This document shows, one piece after another, positions 31,572 to 48,913 of a DNA stretch of 64,000 nucleotides (position 1 is its first letter; each line of letters starts with the position of its first letter). The notes below the pieces were generated by a model. The model saw nothing but the letters and a program-made list of their open reading frames with translations. It ran no database searches and was not told where the DNA came from. The position numbers and the translations under genes are program-made. The DNA is taken from contig OZ024865.1 of NCBI GenBank assembly GCA_964017155.1, positions 43,182,326 to 43,246,325 on the forward strand. The letters run 5' to 3'. This DNA is from Oasisia sp. SBJ-2009 (lineage: Eukaryota > Annelida > Polychaeta > Sabellida > Siboglinidae).

Positions 31572-31577
31572 TTTATT
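31572..31577 (-). terminator. Polyadenylation signal of copy C
   Basis: TTTATT on the plus strand (AATAAA on the minus strand), at the equivalent position to 8849-8854 of copy A. Confidence 0.5.
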
Positions 31578-32052
31578 GTAGCCAAATATTCACAGAGTCA
31601 TTGTTTAGACAGGCAAACACGTAGATGACATTCGGTTATTCTCCCGTCAGAACTTGCCAGCCTGTTGCGTCTGTCTTTGACGAAAGACATTGACCAGTGA
31701 CTGCCACTGAAACAGTCACATATTGAATCTGAATTAAACCAAACAAACCTCTTTAATAGCCAATATAACAATGCTTTGAAATTACGATAGCGCAAGTAGT
31801 TGCATAGTTCTTATTGCAATCCAAACAGTATGAAATAAACAATTATTCTCCAAAAAACAATAAAAAATTATGTTTCATACACCATCATTATTGGTGTTGT
31901 AAAATAAAATATGATGCAAGAATGGCGTGAATAAACACCAGCAATTATGTATTCTAATAAACAAGAAATCAAGATCACAATGACTATTGAATAACAACTT
32001 TCATTACACTGCTGACGTAGGTAATACGGTATAGCACCTACTTTTCATCAGC

Positions 32053-33775
32053 TTAGCGCTGGCCACAGCAGCTGTTGCACCTGTTGACACAACGACGATG
32101 ATGACAGTCGTAATGGCGTCTGTTCCAGGGGCATCTCCTGTAGCGAATGGGACGTCCATATCTGCAGTAGACATAGCTTCCGCATCCATTGCATAGGGTC
32201 GCCTGCCAGCCGTTGTGCCTCTCGCAATAACTCTCTCGGCAACCTGCGGAATACAATATGTTTATCATTGCTAATCATAACATTGCACCCATCATAAAAT
32301 ATACATCGACTGATGTTGCAAATAAAAAGAAGTAGATGTGAGCAGATATCACAATGATTAATTCAGCAACAGTAACCATAATATAATACGTTTTGGCGCT
32401 GTCAAAGTGCGAACTCAAATATGTGATGTAAATACGTGGAAAATAATATTCATGTTCAACGTATCAGTTAGACGACGGTATACATTTCTACCAGAATGCA
32501 ACAACCGTTCTCAGTGTGTCACATTGTCCTTAATATTCTACATATGAATACATTTTAAAGTGTGCACGAACCGCAACGGCCGAGTCCCGGATAGTACGAC
32601 TGGTTCAGTCCACACGAGCGGTAGTTCAATGATCCGCGGTTACACTGGTAGTAGTAGCGACCGGAGAAGTAGCTCGAGTAGTAAGAGTAGGTACTGCGGG
32701 TGTAGCTACAGCGATCCCGACATAGCCCTAAACACACAAATTATATCGCCACATCTACATTTGGGAATTAAACTAATTGAAGGCATAACTCAATTATACA
32801 GAGGATTTTGACAGTTAAATGGTGGCTAAGCTTCCTTAGCTTTGCTAAACAGAAAAAACATTATAGCAGTTAATTTGACGGAAGTGTTTAACAAGAAAAC
32901 ATTACATATATATCAATACACATTGTAATGGCATTAGTGGTGCTAGGGAAAATAATGTCACCCTATCTTATTAGTATTGATAATAGATATATTTAGATAT
33001 GATAATAATAATAATTTCTGCCCTGATATTTTATCAGATACGCGTCATACAAAATAACTCGTTAAACGTAATAAAGAATGCATATTATTTATATTGAGGG
33101 ATGTGACTGTCAATGTTATGCAATTGCGTATTTAAATAATGTAACTCTCCATGTTATCATTTTGATCATATAATTGACTTATTCGAAATACCTATAGACA
33201 AATGTAGACATTAAGGTTTCATCAGACTCACCACAGCTTCCAGACTCTGTCACGCACTGGTTGGCCCCACAACGGCCGTACACAACTCTCCTGTTGATAC
33301 ATCGGTAATAGTAGGGGAAAGGCTTCACCAGAGACGGGTAGTAAAGGTTGGGCCGACGGTGCGTGCAGCAATCGTAGTCGAAGCCGTTAAAGCAGCCATC
33401 GTACCGATTCGCTACAGGGACGAAAACACACCCATATACATCAAATAGAACATCGTTGCTTTCACAAAACATGCCCATGCAAGTACTAACGTTACAAAAC
33501 GTGCAGAGGCATGCGCCTAATTCCGCGGGAACGTAACCACAAACGCACACAAGAACACAGGCAACGTATTCCCGTATAAGTATATATGTTTATTGATTGA
33601 TGTAGCACCTTTTTAAACAACAATAATATGGTGCTAAACAATATAAGAATATACGCTGTAAAAGGTGCTATATATTTCAATATAATACACATTTCGTATT
33701 GATAAATATATTGCTAAATATATTATTTATTTAATTAGTAATAACAAATAAGTTTCAAAGTGATAATGCATCATT

Positions 33776-33855
<80 letters not shown>

Positions 33856-33900
33856 CACACAAACACCCATACATTCACTGACGGACACACACACTTGAGG

Positions 33901-33963
<63 letters not shown>

Positions 33964-34234
33964 TGTGTGTGTCCGTCAGTGAATGTGTGGGTGTTTGTGT
34001 TTCTGTAGATATTCACTCGTACGTATCAGTACACTTGCGCTCCGAAACCACATATATAATATATTGTCATCACGCAAGGCACACACACAACTACCCAAAC
34101 AAGCAGTCACGCATACACATACAGCCAACACAAACTAGCATGTACATTCACTTATATCACACACTCTTGTGAACCTTACCTTCTGCTGCTAACACGGCAG
34201 CTAGCGCCAGCAACGCGATGAAATACTTTGCCAT
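32053..34234 (-). CDS. Gene copy C: secreted Cys/Tyr-rich, CBM14-like protein
   Basis: The minus-strand coding exons are 34234-34180 (exon from 34249), 33411-33232, 32727-32572 and 32243-32053. All splice sites and phases equal those of copy A, and the predicted 193-residue protein is identical to it. The nucleotides are not identical. I count five differences in exon 5 and one at the start of exon 3, all synonymous, while exon 4 is identical. Three of the exon 5 differences make copy C agree with copy B. The weak exon 4 donor and the alternative TAA stop (32555-32557) are also conserved. The upstream array-to-TATA layout mirrors copy A. Role and caveats are as for copy A. Confidence 0.8.
33781..33985 (-). 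repeat. Palindromic CA/TA microsatellite in intron 2 of copy C
   Basis: A TA run at 33781-33852 is followed by 'cactgacggacacacacactt', a CA stretch, another TA run, and the inverted complement at about 33960-33981. The inverted pair could form a long hairpin, as in copy A. Confidence 0.8.
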
Positions 34235-34599
34235 CGTGTCTCTTTTATTCTGAAATTAAATATAATTGTCAGGAAATGTGGATGACATATTACCATTCTC
34301 GTAATGCCACAATCAAACGTTAAGTAAATGTTCAACTAGGCCGATTAGTGCATTTTATGAGAGGTCGTATCGAATACAGAATAAGTATTATAACTATTGT
34401 GTACTTGTCGCATATCCCTCATTTCAATGTAGTTTACATTGATGATTTTACGACTTACAAAATGTAATACTTACCGTCATTACGTTGCGAATATTATAGA
34501 AGAAAAGCCGTAGAAAATTCTTACTTACCAAGCAGACTACGTTGTGACCGACAGTTCGTCAACTGATGCCAAAGATAATGTTATATGAAACTGTCTCTG

Positions 34600-34607
34600 T
34601 ATTTATA
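34600..34607 (-). promoter_or_regulatory. TATA box of copy C
   Basis: TATTTATA on the plus strand (TATAAATA on the minus strand), with the conserved leader below it and the exon 1 donor GTAAGT (34528-34523). Upstream 'tgacgtgcaacgagacgtga' is kept. Confidence 0.7.
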
Positions 34608-35281
34608 CCATTGCGTCAATATCAATCACGTCTCGTTGCACGTCATGATTTGTTTGATATTTTGCCATCATCTTGAAAGACGGGAGTGTTGTTGCAGATT
34701 GATCATGTCAGACTAATACTTTTTGTTATCAAACAATGTACCTGGTTTATTATTTTGTTTAGTAAAAACAGTGTACAACAGTTTATCATATTCTCTGTCA
34801 TTATTCAAGTTGAAGCAATACATATCGTTTATAAAACATACATGTTTGACGTTGAGGAACGAACAGTTGCATTGCGACATTCAAATGACTAATGTGCACT
34901 AGACATACAGTCGAAACTAGCTACGCTATCCTACGCAAAGGATTACAAAAACGACGTTTTATGGACAGGCAAGAAATTATTGGCCAACACAAATGCACTA
35001 CTCAAATATTAGAGACAATTATACTGAAACAGGTATTTTAATAATATTGATACTTAAACTAAATCAACCATAAACGAATGTCATTTTTTATTTAAATGAT
35101 CAACTCTCAAGATTTGCCGAAACACTTTGGAAATATGTTTAAACTGCCGCGACTAAGCGTATGTTCACGATATAGCGAATACATACTTATATGATGTCTG
35201 GTGTGAATTATTCAAGTGTCATTATATTGGTAAAAAAACAAAATATTTAAATAAAACTTTAGGCACGGGCACTGATAGTGA

Positions 35282-38872
<3,591 letters not shown>

Positions 38873-39147
38873 CGCTGCGCTTGCGACTGGTACAAATCGG
38901 AGCACGATTTGGGTCTAAAAATGCAATATTTTTGAAACATAAATATACCTGGGAATGCTGATTGATCATGTTTAGGATTAGAGTTTGTGTGAGGTATCCA
39001 ATATAGACAAATATGCAGTTATAATGGCAAAATTGAAGCGGGTCGGAATTCTGCACAAGTGTAACTGGCTCTGCCTCTGGCTCTGGTCTGGACGATGAGG
39101 TATGAAGTCGATGGATATCATAATATAGGTTAGGTATATAAAAAAAA
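38873..39147. other. Junction sequence right of the gene cluster
   Basis: No homology to the rest of the window and no convincing gene. A short 'ggctctgcctctggctctgg' stretch at about 39068-39087 is a small hexamer-like cluster. Confidence 0.4.
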
Positions 39148-42100
39148 TTGAATATGTTATACCATCATTTAGATGGTGCCATGTGATAGATAATAATATG
39201 TAGTTAATAACACCTTTTTGAAATCTTCAGTATTTAGGGAGAAATAAACATTTTAAATCTTAAAATTGCTGCATTTTTTTCTATTGTATTTTGGTCCATT
39301 TCTTGTGCACAGGTTGTATAATGACTGCATGAAATAGGTTGGAAACCAGTAATAACATTGGAACCATTTAACTTACGCATGTGAAACTAAAAATGGGTCA
39401 ACCCTTTGGGAAATATAATTTGTTGTGACCTTGATTTGATCTTCAAAGTTGACCTAGATATTATATCTGACCTAGATTTGACCCACAATATGGTGTTAAT
39501 TATTCATTGTTTAGTTTTATTACAGAAAAGGGTTATAAGATTAATTTGTGGTGCCAAAAGATTTGATCGCACAAACTTACTCTTTCACAATGTACATATT
39601 CTTAAAACACCAGATCTTGTCAAACTAAAAACTGCTATAATTATGTTTAAGGCATATTGTTATATAAATTACCAAACATTACAAACATTATTCAGAATAC
39701 ATGAATCACGATATTCATCCAGGCATAAATGTAACTTCAAGCAAATCTATGTACGTATTAACTTTAAAAATATGTGTATTTCTGTTACTGGGGTTAAACT
39801 TTGGCACACCGTCGATAATTCACTGGTTAGTGTAAAAATGTTCACCATTTCAAAAAGTGTTCTACAGATAGACTAATGGTATAATGTTGGTAAAATTGTT
39901 TAGGTAATGAGCCTTGCTAACATTTAAATATAAAAACTGTGAATATAGCAACTTTATGGACACTTTAAACGGTTATTAGAACTTGACCTAATTATTTGAC
40001 CTATATTTCACATATGAACTATATACTCGAATTTATTGCATAATTAATTCATAAAATCACCATGAATCTTGATAAACCCTTTGATATGTGAATTATTTTG
40101 TGACCTTGACTTGACCTTTACAGTTACATTCCCATGTGTTTCTATAGTATTATTTGGCCCAATGCATTTGCATTAACTTTTTATTGATGACACAATTCTG
40201 CTTTAAGATGTGCACTGTTAACATTTGAAGTATACAAACTGCCAATGTAATGGCTTTATTACTATGTAATCTGTAAAACAGGTTTACAACTTGACATATA
40301 TTTCACAGTTGACTTATATAATGGAAGAGCTTGCGTAAGTAATTCATACATGCACCATCAAACTTGATAAACACCTAGAGCTAGGGCTAGGTGTTAGAAA
40401 TGTAATTGTTTTTCATAACTTTGCTTTGACTTTTGCAGTTGACCTGCATTCTGACCTAGATTTAACCTACATAATGGTATTAATTCCTATTAATGATATA
40501 ATTGATCTGAAAATGAATGAGGAACTTGGCAGTTGTAGTTCGGAAGCAAACTCACTAATATAATGACTTATATGCTATGTAAACTTTTTGTATGTGGTTA
40601 TGACAGCATAACTTACATGTACTTGACCTACATTTTGCACTTCACCTATTATATAGTGTAATTTATTAATAAAATTGCATACTGGACTTTAGAGGGATTA
40701 CACATATCAGATACATTAATTTACATTAATGTGGCATAGCATCAAGTTTTGGTACAACCTGCAGTTTGACCTACTATTTTACTTCTGAATTATATTTGGA
40801 AAATGATTGCGTTATTTAGTTATATAATACATGAGCACACAACAGCTTTTGGGGATGGATACAGTGTGTCAAACTGACAAAACATGAGATATCATAAATA
40901 CATCAAGGCAATTTATTACTTTAGACATAACGTAAACAGTGCTGCAACACCTTTCATGATGTCACCAAGGTTAACATTAAAAAACTGATTTATATAAATG
41001 TTTATAATAGATCACATGCTTAAGTCAGAGCAGCATACACTGAAGTATATTCACACACCATAATGGTAATATGTGTAAATCAAGTGTTTTATTTTCGTGA
41101 TAGGTAATGTGAATAAGTCTATGTTATAAACTTATATGCACTGAAGTAAAGTTCATCAATTAATGTAAGTCCATGCAATATGCACTAAATAAAAGTGTGT
41201 AGCTTCATCATAGGTAATGACAAATGTGCATTAAGTCCAAGCAATATGCATTAAAGTTCATAATTTTTCTGTGAAAGTCCATTGGGAACTCTCCGACTTG
41301 CTGATGAGTCGACCCATGTCAGGACCAATGTCTACAATTCTCAGTTAAATACCAGCTTTCATTATGTGAGTACATTTCACTGCACATAACTTCCAGTTGA
41401 GCAACAGGTGTAAACTAGGCATAACTAGCCACACCATTGATTTCTGCTGATGTCACAGTTCTGCCAGTTATTGAAGAATGGAAACATTGTAGTAGCAGTA
41501 TCTACAATTCCCAAGATCATACTGCAATGTTCTTCAAGTGTATACATTGTTATTGCACATAAATTCAAGTAGAAAAGAGAGAATGAAGCAAATGCGATAC
41601 CAGACACTTCTCTCGAGATCAAAGAGTGTTGTCAGTTCTTGACAAGTTGACCCATGCGTGCACTGGCATCACTGACATTCACACAGCTTTCACTATAGGT
41701 AATGTTCATAAGTCCATGCGATATGCATTGAAGTTCACAATTTCTCTGTGATAGTCCATGGGGAACTCTCCAAGTTGTTGATGAGTTGACCCTCTAGGTA
41801 CTGCTGGTGGTTATGATATATCTTATGTCGCTGGAAGCCTGGCGCTGGATCTCAAAGTGAATAAATCTTTAGTCATATCAGTTGGACACTGTGCCTGTGT
41901 TCAAAGAACATCAACAAACTAGAAGCAAAATTGTCAGTCTGAAATTAAGACTATGCAAACAGATTATTTTTAGCCAATTTAGACACATTTTATTAGCAAC
42001 CGTAGATCCAGTGATTTCATCGTCGTGCGCCATAATCTGTGAGTGATATAAACAATTGTAATATTTCAATTTATCGAAAACCTTATAAGCAACTGCTCAC

Positions 42101-44285
42101 AATAAACACCACAGTAAGTGCAGGAAAATTATGGAACAACCTGTGGACGTGATGTTTATGCAGTAAATGTGTTGCGGCATGTAGCAGTGATTTTGAACAA
42201 GACGAGGTAGAAACCGAGTGGTTCAGTTTGGATTTTGAAGTGATAGTCGTTTTACAAAAATCGTAGTATTTCACTAAATAAGAATTCATTTGACAATTTA
42301 CTTCCATGCCATTGATGAAATAAATAGTCTGATTCATAATGTTGATAGAGCTATAGTTGCTAGAGGATTGAAATTGAAACAGAATGTTAACAAGTACTAC
42401 TTAGTGGCTAGCTACGAATATAGTCTACACCTGTTGCTCAACTGGAAGTTATGTGCAGTTAAATGTACTCACATACCGAAAGGTGCTATTCAACTGAGAA
42501 TTATAGACATTGGTCCTGACATGGGTCGACTCATCAGCAAGTTGGAGAGTTCCCAATGGACTTTCACAGAGAAATTATGAACTTCAATGCATATTGCTTG
42601 GACTTAATGCACATTAGTCATTACCTATAATGATGCTACACACTATTCTTTAGTGCATATTGCATGGACTGATATTATATTAATTTATGAACTTTACTTC
42701 TATGCATATAAGTTTATAACATGGACTTATGCACATTACCTATCATAAAAAAACACTGGTTTTACACATAAATAAATTATTACCATCATGGTGTGTGAGT
42801 ATACTTCAGTGAATGCTGCACAGACTTAAGCATGTGTTCTGTTTGATTTTTTTATATAAATAATCTGCTCTTTTAATGTTAGCCTTGGTGACATTATGAA
42901 CAGTGTTGCGGCACTGTTTACATTATGCCTATTATGCCTTGTGCTCATGTATTAATGAATTATAACTAAATAACACAATCATTTTCCAAATACAATTCAG
43001 AAGTAGAATAGTAGTTCAAACTTTAGGTTGTACCAAAACTTGATGCTAGGTCACATTAATGTTATTAGTTAATGTGTACATGTGTATCTGATATTTGTCA
43101 TCCCTCTAATATCCAGAGTGCAACTTTATTAATAAATTACACTATCAATAGGTGAAGTGCGAAATGTAGGTCAAGTAAATAAGGTATGCTGTCATAACCA
43201 CGTACAAAAAGTTTACAAAGTATATAAGTCATTATATTAGTGAGTCTGCCCCCGAACTACAACTGCCAAACTAGTTCCTAATTAATTTTCAGGTAAATCA
43301 TTAATAGGAATTAATACCAATATGTATGTTAAATCTAGGTCAAACCTAGAGTGCAGGCCAAGACAAAGTTATCAAAAACAATTACATTTCCTAAAAGCCT
43401 AGCCCTAGGTTTGTATCAAGATTCATGGTGCCTGTATGAATTACGTATGCAAGTTTTTTCCATTATGTAGGTCAAATGTGAAATATAGGTCAAGTTGTAA
43501 ACACGTTTTACAGATTACATAGTAATAAAGTGAGTACATTGGCAGTCTGCATAATGCAAATATTAACTGTGCACATTTTAAAGCAAAATTACGTCGTCAA
43601 TAAAAAGTTAATGCAAATGCAGTGGGCCAAATATAGAAAAGCATGGGAAGGTCAACTGTGTAGATCAAGTTAAGGTCACAAAATAAATGATAGTCATGTC
43701 AAAGGGTTTATCAAAATTCATGATGAATTTATTAACATTTTAATTATGCAATAAATACAAGTATGTAGGTTGATCATATGTGAGATCTAGGTCAAGTAAT
43801 TAGGTCAAATTCTAATAACCGTTTAAAGTGCCCATAAAGTTGCTGTATTGACAGTTTTTATATTTATATGTTAACAAGGCTCATGTCTTAAACAATTTCA
43901 CCTAAGTTATACTATTAATGGGAATTAATACCATGCTATGGGTCAAATCTAGGCCATATATAAAATCTAGGTCAACTTTGAAGGTCAAATCAAGGTAACA
44001 ACAAATTTACGTTTTCTAAAGGGTTGACCCATTTATGGTTTCACATGCGTAAGTTAAATGGTTCCAATGTTTTCACTGGTTTCCAACCTATCCTATGCAG
44101 TCATTATGCATCCTGTGCACAAGAAATGGACCAAAATATAATAGACAAAAATGCAGCAATTTTAAGATTAAAAAATTAATTTCTCCATACATAGTGAAGA
44201 TTTTTTTAAAGTAAAAAGTGTTATTAACTACATATTTGTATCTATCACATGGTACCATTTAAATGATGATATAACATATTCTAAT
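39148..44285. repeat. Large inverted repeat with ~1-kb spacer
   Basis: The left arm (about 39148-41412) and right arm (about 42430-44285) are reverse complements with scattered differences. Examples are 'aacttacgcatgtgaaac' near 39370 with its complement near 44040, and the 'tgggtcgactcatcagcaag' tract near 42523 with its complement near 41300. The left arm is about 0.4 kb longer, mainly because of a LINE insertion. Both arms contain degenerate internal repeats rich in 'ttgacctagattt'. I see no host gene, so this is probably a foldback-type repeat or an old inverted duplication. Confidence 0.8.
39513..39876 (+). mobile_element. LINE reverse-transcriptase C-terminal fragment
   Basis: An open stretch encodes the LINE polymerase tail: 'LLQKRVIRLICGAKRF', 'ILKTPDLVKLKTAIIMFKA' and 'MCISVTGVKLWHTVDNSL' are typical of jockey/CR1-like elements. 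The inverted arm (near 43895-43930) lacks it and gives the empty site. The insertion therefore post-dates the inverted duplication and is about 370-380 bp. Confidence 0.85.
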
Positions 44286-44289
44286 TTTG

Positions 44290-46820
44290 TGTTGAGATAC
44301 CTAAGTACTTACTACTAGCAGTGCGGATATGACATATCTGTACATTTATATTCACTCTACAAATCACGACCTTAAATTTCAGCTAAGTCCAATAACGTCG
44401 CATAACTTACGTAGCGCTTTTACATTCTATTTTAATCCACATGATCATGCACAGATTGGCATGACACGTTCTGGTCTTGACATAGTGAAAGAAAGACATG
44501 CACATAGAACACAACATTTTTTGCCATGTTTGTATACATTCCATGTAATATATTTTAAAGATTTAGCACATAAATATTGACTGCATTCTGTGATTATATT
44601 ACAGGAAAATAGGATATATACCAAAACGTATGTAATAGCATAGGGTATTACTAAACTGAAAATATATATGTATATTATATAATATATACATACAAGTGAT
44701 AGGGTATGCCCTCTTGTTTTTCAGAAAAGGCTGAAATGTCCGTGACGTGTAAACGATATGATGGACTACCTATTTTGCACGAATACTTCACCGGTTCCAA
44801 CCTATAGGGATTGCTCTTGGTGTGAACTTTATTTTAGTGTTGTTCCTCATTTAAAATACATTTTGATGATATGATACAAAATAAAATAATTTCACTATGT
44901 TCAATGTTCCTTTTGTTTATTGTTGTACAATATTGTTAAAGCCAGAATGGGGATTTCATAACTGGTTCTCTTAATGAACCCGTTGCTCATTATGTTAGTC
45001 ATTGTGAAAGTTCGCTGTGCCTAGCGATGTGGTCCAAACTGCCTGGTAATGTGTTGAATCATATAAAACAATATATTGATATGTAAAATATCCAGTTCCT
45101 GTCAGTAGACTCGCAATAGATGATGACACAGCTATTTCCCAAAACCGAGGTAGTAGCAAACTGCCCCCAGCCCGTTCACTTGGCCCCACCCTGGCTAACC
45201 TGTCAATTTTGACATTCTAGTGCCTTTTTTAAACAATATGCTTCAATATTCATAGGCAGTCTCTAAAATGTCCTTTTCAGTAAAACACTATCTAAACTGT
45301 GAATTTATCGAGAGGAAGTTCTTGATTGTTCTCATAAATATTAGTTGGATAAGATTGCACTATAAATTGACTATCTAATGGAAACTACTGTATTTTTAAA
45401 CAAAAAGCATGTTTAAAAGAAAGTATAACATAGCAATGAGCATTTTTGGAATTGGTCAGTTCAATACCAATTCAATTCTGGAATTGGAGCGGGAATTGTA
45501 ATTGGAAGATATTGAATTGGAATTGAAATATTTTGAATTAAATTGAATCAAAGGAATTGAGCATCTGATTTTGTTGTGATGCTGCGAAAGATATTTTACA
45601 GACAGTTGGGAGTATTGCGGTGCAGGCAATGGTGTTTAATGACCAAGAAAAGTTGGATAATGAAGCTGCTGGTCAAACATTGCCCATCAATTAAATAATG
45701 GAAGAAACTGATGAAAGGGAAATCAATTAGGCTTAACCTACTGCCTTATATGTATGAGTGCTGGCTGGGGACTGCTTCAAAGAACCATAGAAATTGCCCA
45801 GATAAAAATCACACTCACAGTATCTAAGACTACCAGTGAAGCCAGGACATCTCCAAATAGTCCAAAGTGTAACCAGTTAAAGGTCAAAGATCACCAGTGC
45901 AAGCATAAACCCTGTGAAGACCGAAAACTGAATCATGAATGTGACAACCATCATTTATATAAATGTTGTAAACAAATTTTTACCTAGCCAATACTACCAA
46001 ATAGCCACTCAGTGTTTTTTTATGTTCTTCCTAGCTACTCAATCAGTTTGTAACACTTTGCCTGTATTGACGTTTAAACACTGGTTGATGCATTGTCATA
46101 TTTGGAGTTAATTATTTAGCTTATTGCTGCATGCTTCATTATGCTGTGTCGGTGAGTCAAACGTCAAAACCATTTTAATGTACTGATCTAGTGTTTCAAC
46201 ACATTTATTGTGTGGCCTTGTTTCCTGTAACTTTTTCCTAGCCAAAATAGTGAATTTTATTCCTGTGAATCATGACCATGTTACTGCTATTGACTACTAA
46301 AAATGATCGCAATTGTTTGATTATCATAATAGGTGTTTATAGTTCCTGTAGTATGTACTATAGTATGACAAACATGACATTTGGTAATTTTACTGTTATT
46401 TGTGGTTTCTTTATCTTAATAGATATATGAGAAGAATTCTTTTAAAGATAGAGGTATTTAAACTGTCCAGCATACAGTGTCAAGAGGTGACCTGTCAAGA
46501 TGTCAGCTGGGCTATTTGGGACTTGTTCCATATATCATTCTCTGACTTTGATACCAAACTGGGTCCTCACACAAGAGTCAGCAGGCAGCATCTTTTTCCA
46601 GTCAGAAACACCTTTAGCAAACAAATACTAACTGTACAGGTATGCTATCAGTGTAGGCATAATGATGTTTGTTTAATTAAGCTAGCAGTATGTCCATAAA
46701 GAGCCAATTAGCAGCTAACCCACCAATTAGGCAGGACAAGCTCTTGATGTATTCTGAAGGCCACTGGGCCCTGCTTTGCACTGGATAACAGTGCTAACTG
46801 CTAAGAATAATAACTGCCCA
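44290..46820. other. Intergenic, no recognised gene
   Basis: Short frames only. A GAATTG-rich low-complexity patch at about 45449-45560 resembles another at about 48160-48245 and 'ccaattcaattcc' at 48319. These might mark the ends of one element, but I cannot show that. Confidence 0.4.
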
Positions 46821-46829
46821 TTTCCATCT

Positions 46830-47636
46830 GTACTAATAGCGGTTTCTTCTCATTTTAGCTAATCTTTATTCCCGTTATAGCTACTAATTAAGTTTGAAAG
46901 ATGAACTAGTCCCGTTATAGCTATTTTTCTATTTCTCCATTTTACAATTTAACAAGATAAGGGAGCATTAACTATTACATTTTCATCTCCATCTAGCTGA
47001 TGTCCATGAGTGGTGTACAGCTTTGATATAAGTGTGTCCCACTGAGGAATTTCCACAAAGTCAAGTGATAATTTTGTGGAGACATGCTTGGTGGTGATTC
47101 AAAAATCACCATGGAGGAGTGGAAATTCTACACATAAACTGACAAATTAAAAAACAACCATGTTGAGGGTTGGAATTCCAAGTTTGTGAAAGTTGTGGGG
47201 AAACACTATCCCAACATCTTCCAGTTCATGTTTGCTAAACATGATGCTGCCATCCCACCACCACCTAACAAGAATAATTGATGACTCATTATTTTTCGAT
47301 AAATGCAATTTTGTACCCAGTACAATTAATATAGTTGTCTTTTGAAAAACAATTGCATATGTGTTTTATGGTATATTTTCCATTTCAAATAATTGGCAGT
47401 TACATTTGTATGTCATTCTTATGACTTTTAAAATGTGTCCTTCATTAATACATTTCATGTAGGAATCTTACAGTAATCTGAAATAGTTAATGCTCCCTCT
47501 TGCTGTCCCTTCCTGAATTGTGTAATTAAATAAGTAGCTATGACGTGACTAGTTTGCCTGTCAAACTTCACGAGTATCTATAATGGGGACAAACTGCAGC
47601 TATAAGGGGAAGTAGCGATAATGGTCCTAGACCCTA
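46830..47636. mobile_element. Mutator-like element with long terminal inverted repeats
   Basis: About 150 bp at the left end (46830-46980, containing 'cccgttatagcta', 'aactagt' and 'gggagcattaactatt') pair with the complement of the right end (about 47484-47636). The interior holds a MULE transposase relic. Long TIRs plus a MULE domain are the hallmarks of Mutator-like elements. The exact ends and target-site duplication are unclear. Confidence 0.65.
47141..47272 (+). pseudogene. MULE-type transposase C-terminal relic
   Basis: Forty-four codons read 'DKLKNNHVEGWNSKF' followed by 'VGKHYPNIFQFM'. The 'N-N-x-V-E-G-W-N-x-x-F ... H-P-x-I-x-x-F' arrangement is characteristic of the end of MULE/ISXO2-like transposase domains. 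The frame is closed upstream, so this is a fossil. Confidence 0.7.
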
Positions 47637-48913
47637 GTAATATAGTATTATGCAATGGTTGTAGCCTGGCTGTCTAACATGTGGACATGTGCCAACCTTT
47701 TCAACAACCAGTAGTGTGTGATTATAAATTGTGAACTTCATTATTGATGAAATATAGATGTTTTTTGTTTACAGTTTTCCTGATATATAAATTATCAACA
47801 ACCATTGCATAATCACCTGCGCTGAGTTACAATTATAAATTGTATTAATTAATAACTGAAAAATAAATGAAAATTATTACTTATAATATATTTGTTTTAT
47901 TAATACTGTAGTCATGATAATGTTCTTACACTTGTACCCAGCCACTAGCATACTAATGAAAATGTACTCAGCCCTAGTTCTGTATTGTATTAATAAATGG
48001 TGCAGAAACCTATCAAAATGTGACACTACATGTATTATCATTCTCAAATCATCATTCTATGTCTAAGTATCTACTCTATAATATATAATTATTTAGTAAA
48101 TTATTACTCTGCTTTCTATGTATATTTGCAAATACCCAAGATGTAGTTTTTGAGCAGGACTTGGAATTGAATAATTATAGATGGAAGTGGAATTGAAAGA
48201 AATTGAACTGAAATAAACTGAATTGAAAAACATTGAAACATAGCTGTAGAGACACACCATTTGGCAGAAAGCATCCTGAGATATGTGGAAAGGTGGCGGT
48301 GTATGATATAGGGGTTTGTTCCAATTCAATTCCACAGTGTGAACCATTGAATCCCCCTAAAAATGAAACAATCGTCCTCCGCCTGACAAGTTAGTGTTAT
48401 AAATGAATATTTATAAGTCTCTTTGTTTAACCAAGTGGCAATTTTGTCACCTAGAAAACTTTCCACTGTCATTAGCTTCGATTTTATACCAAGATGACCT
48501 TTGTGTCTCGCAAATTATGCCCGCTGTGGGTGAAAACCTAATTAACCCACCCCTAAATCGCTGACATTTTAATTATTGCCTTCTAATGCGCTACTATCTT
48601 TATTGTACTGATAATAATCATGATCTAGATGTTAGTTTAATATATCTCAATGTTGTTCAGTTTGATTGTGCGCATTTAAATTATACTTGGTGTGTGCACT
48701 CAAGAATTGAATTGGGCTCACTCAACATTAATGACGATACCGCCGATTCCAACATAATATACAACAGAACCTGACTCGTCTTTAGCCTCTTCATAGCTGT
48801 TTCTTCTATTATTTTAAGTATTGCAGGATTTGAATGGGGTTCGCTACATGGGAACTCGGTAGTTTCTCTGAACCAGGACGCGTTTTCTCAACGTATTTCA
48901 TAAATTGTCTGTA

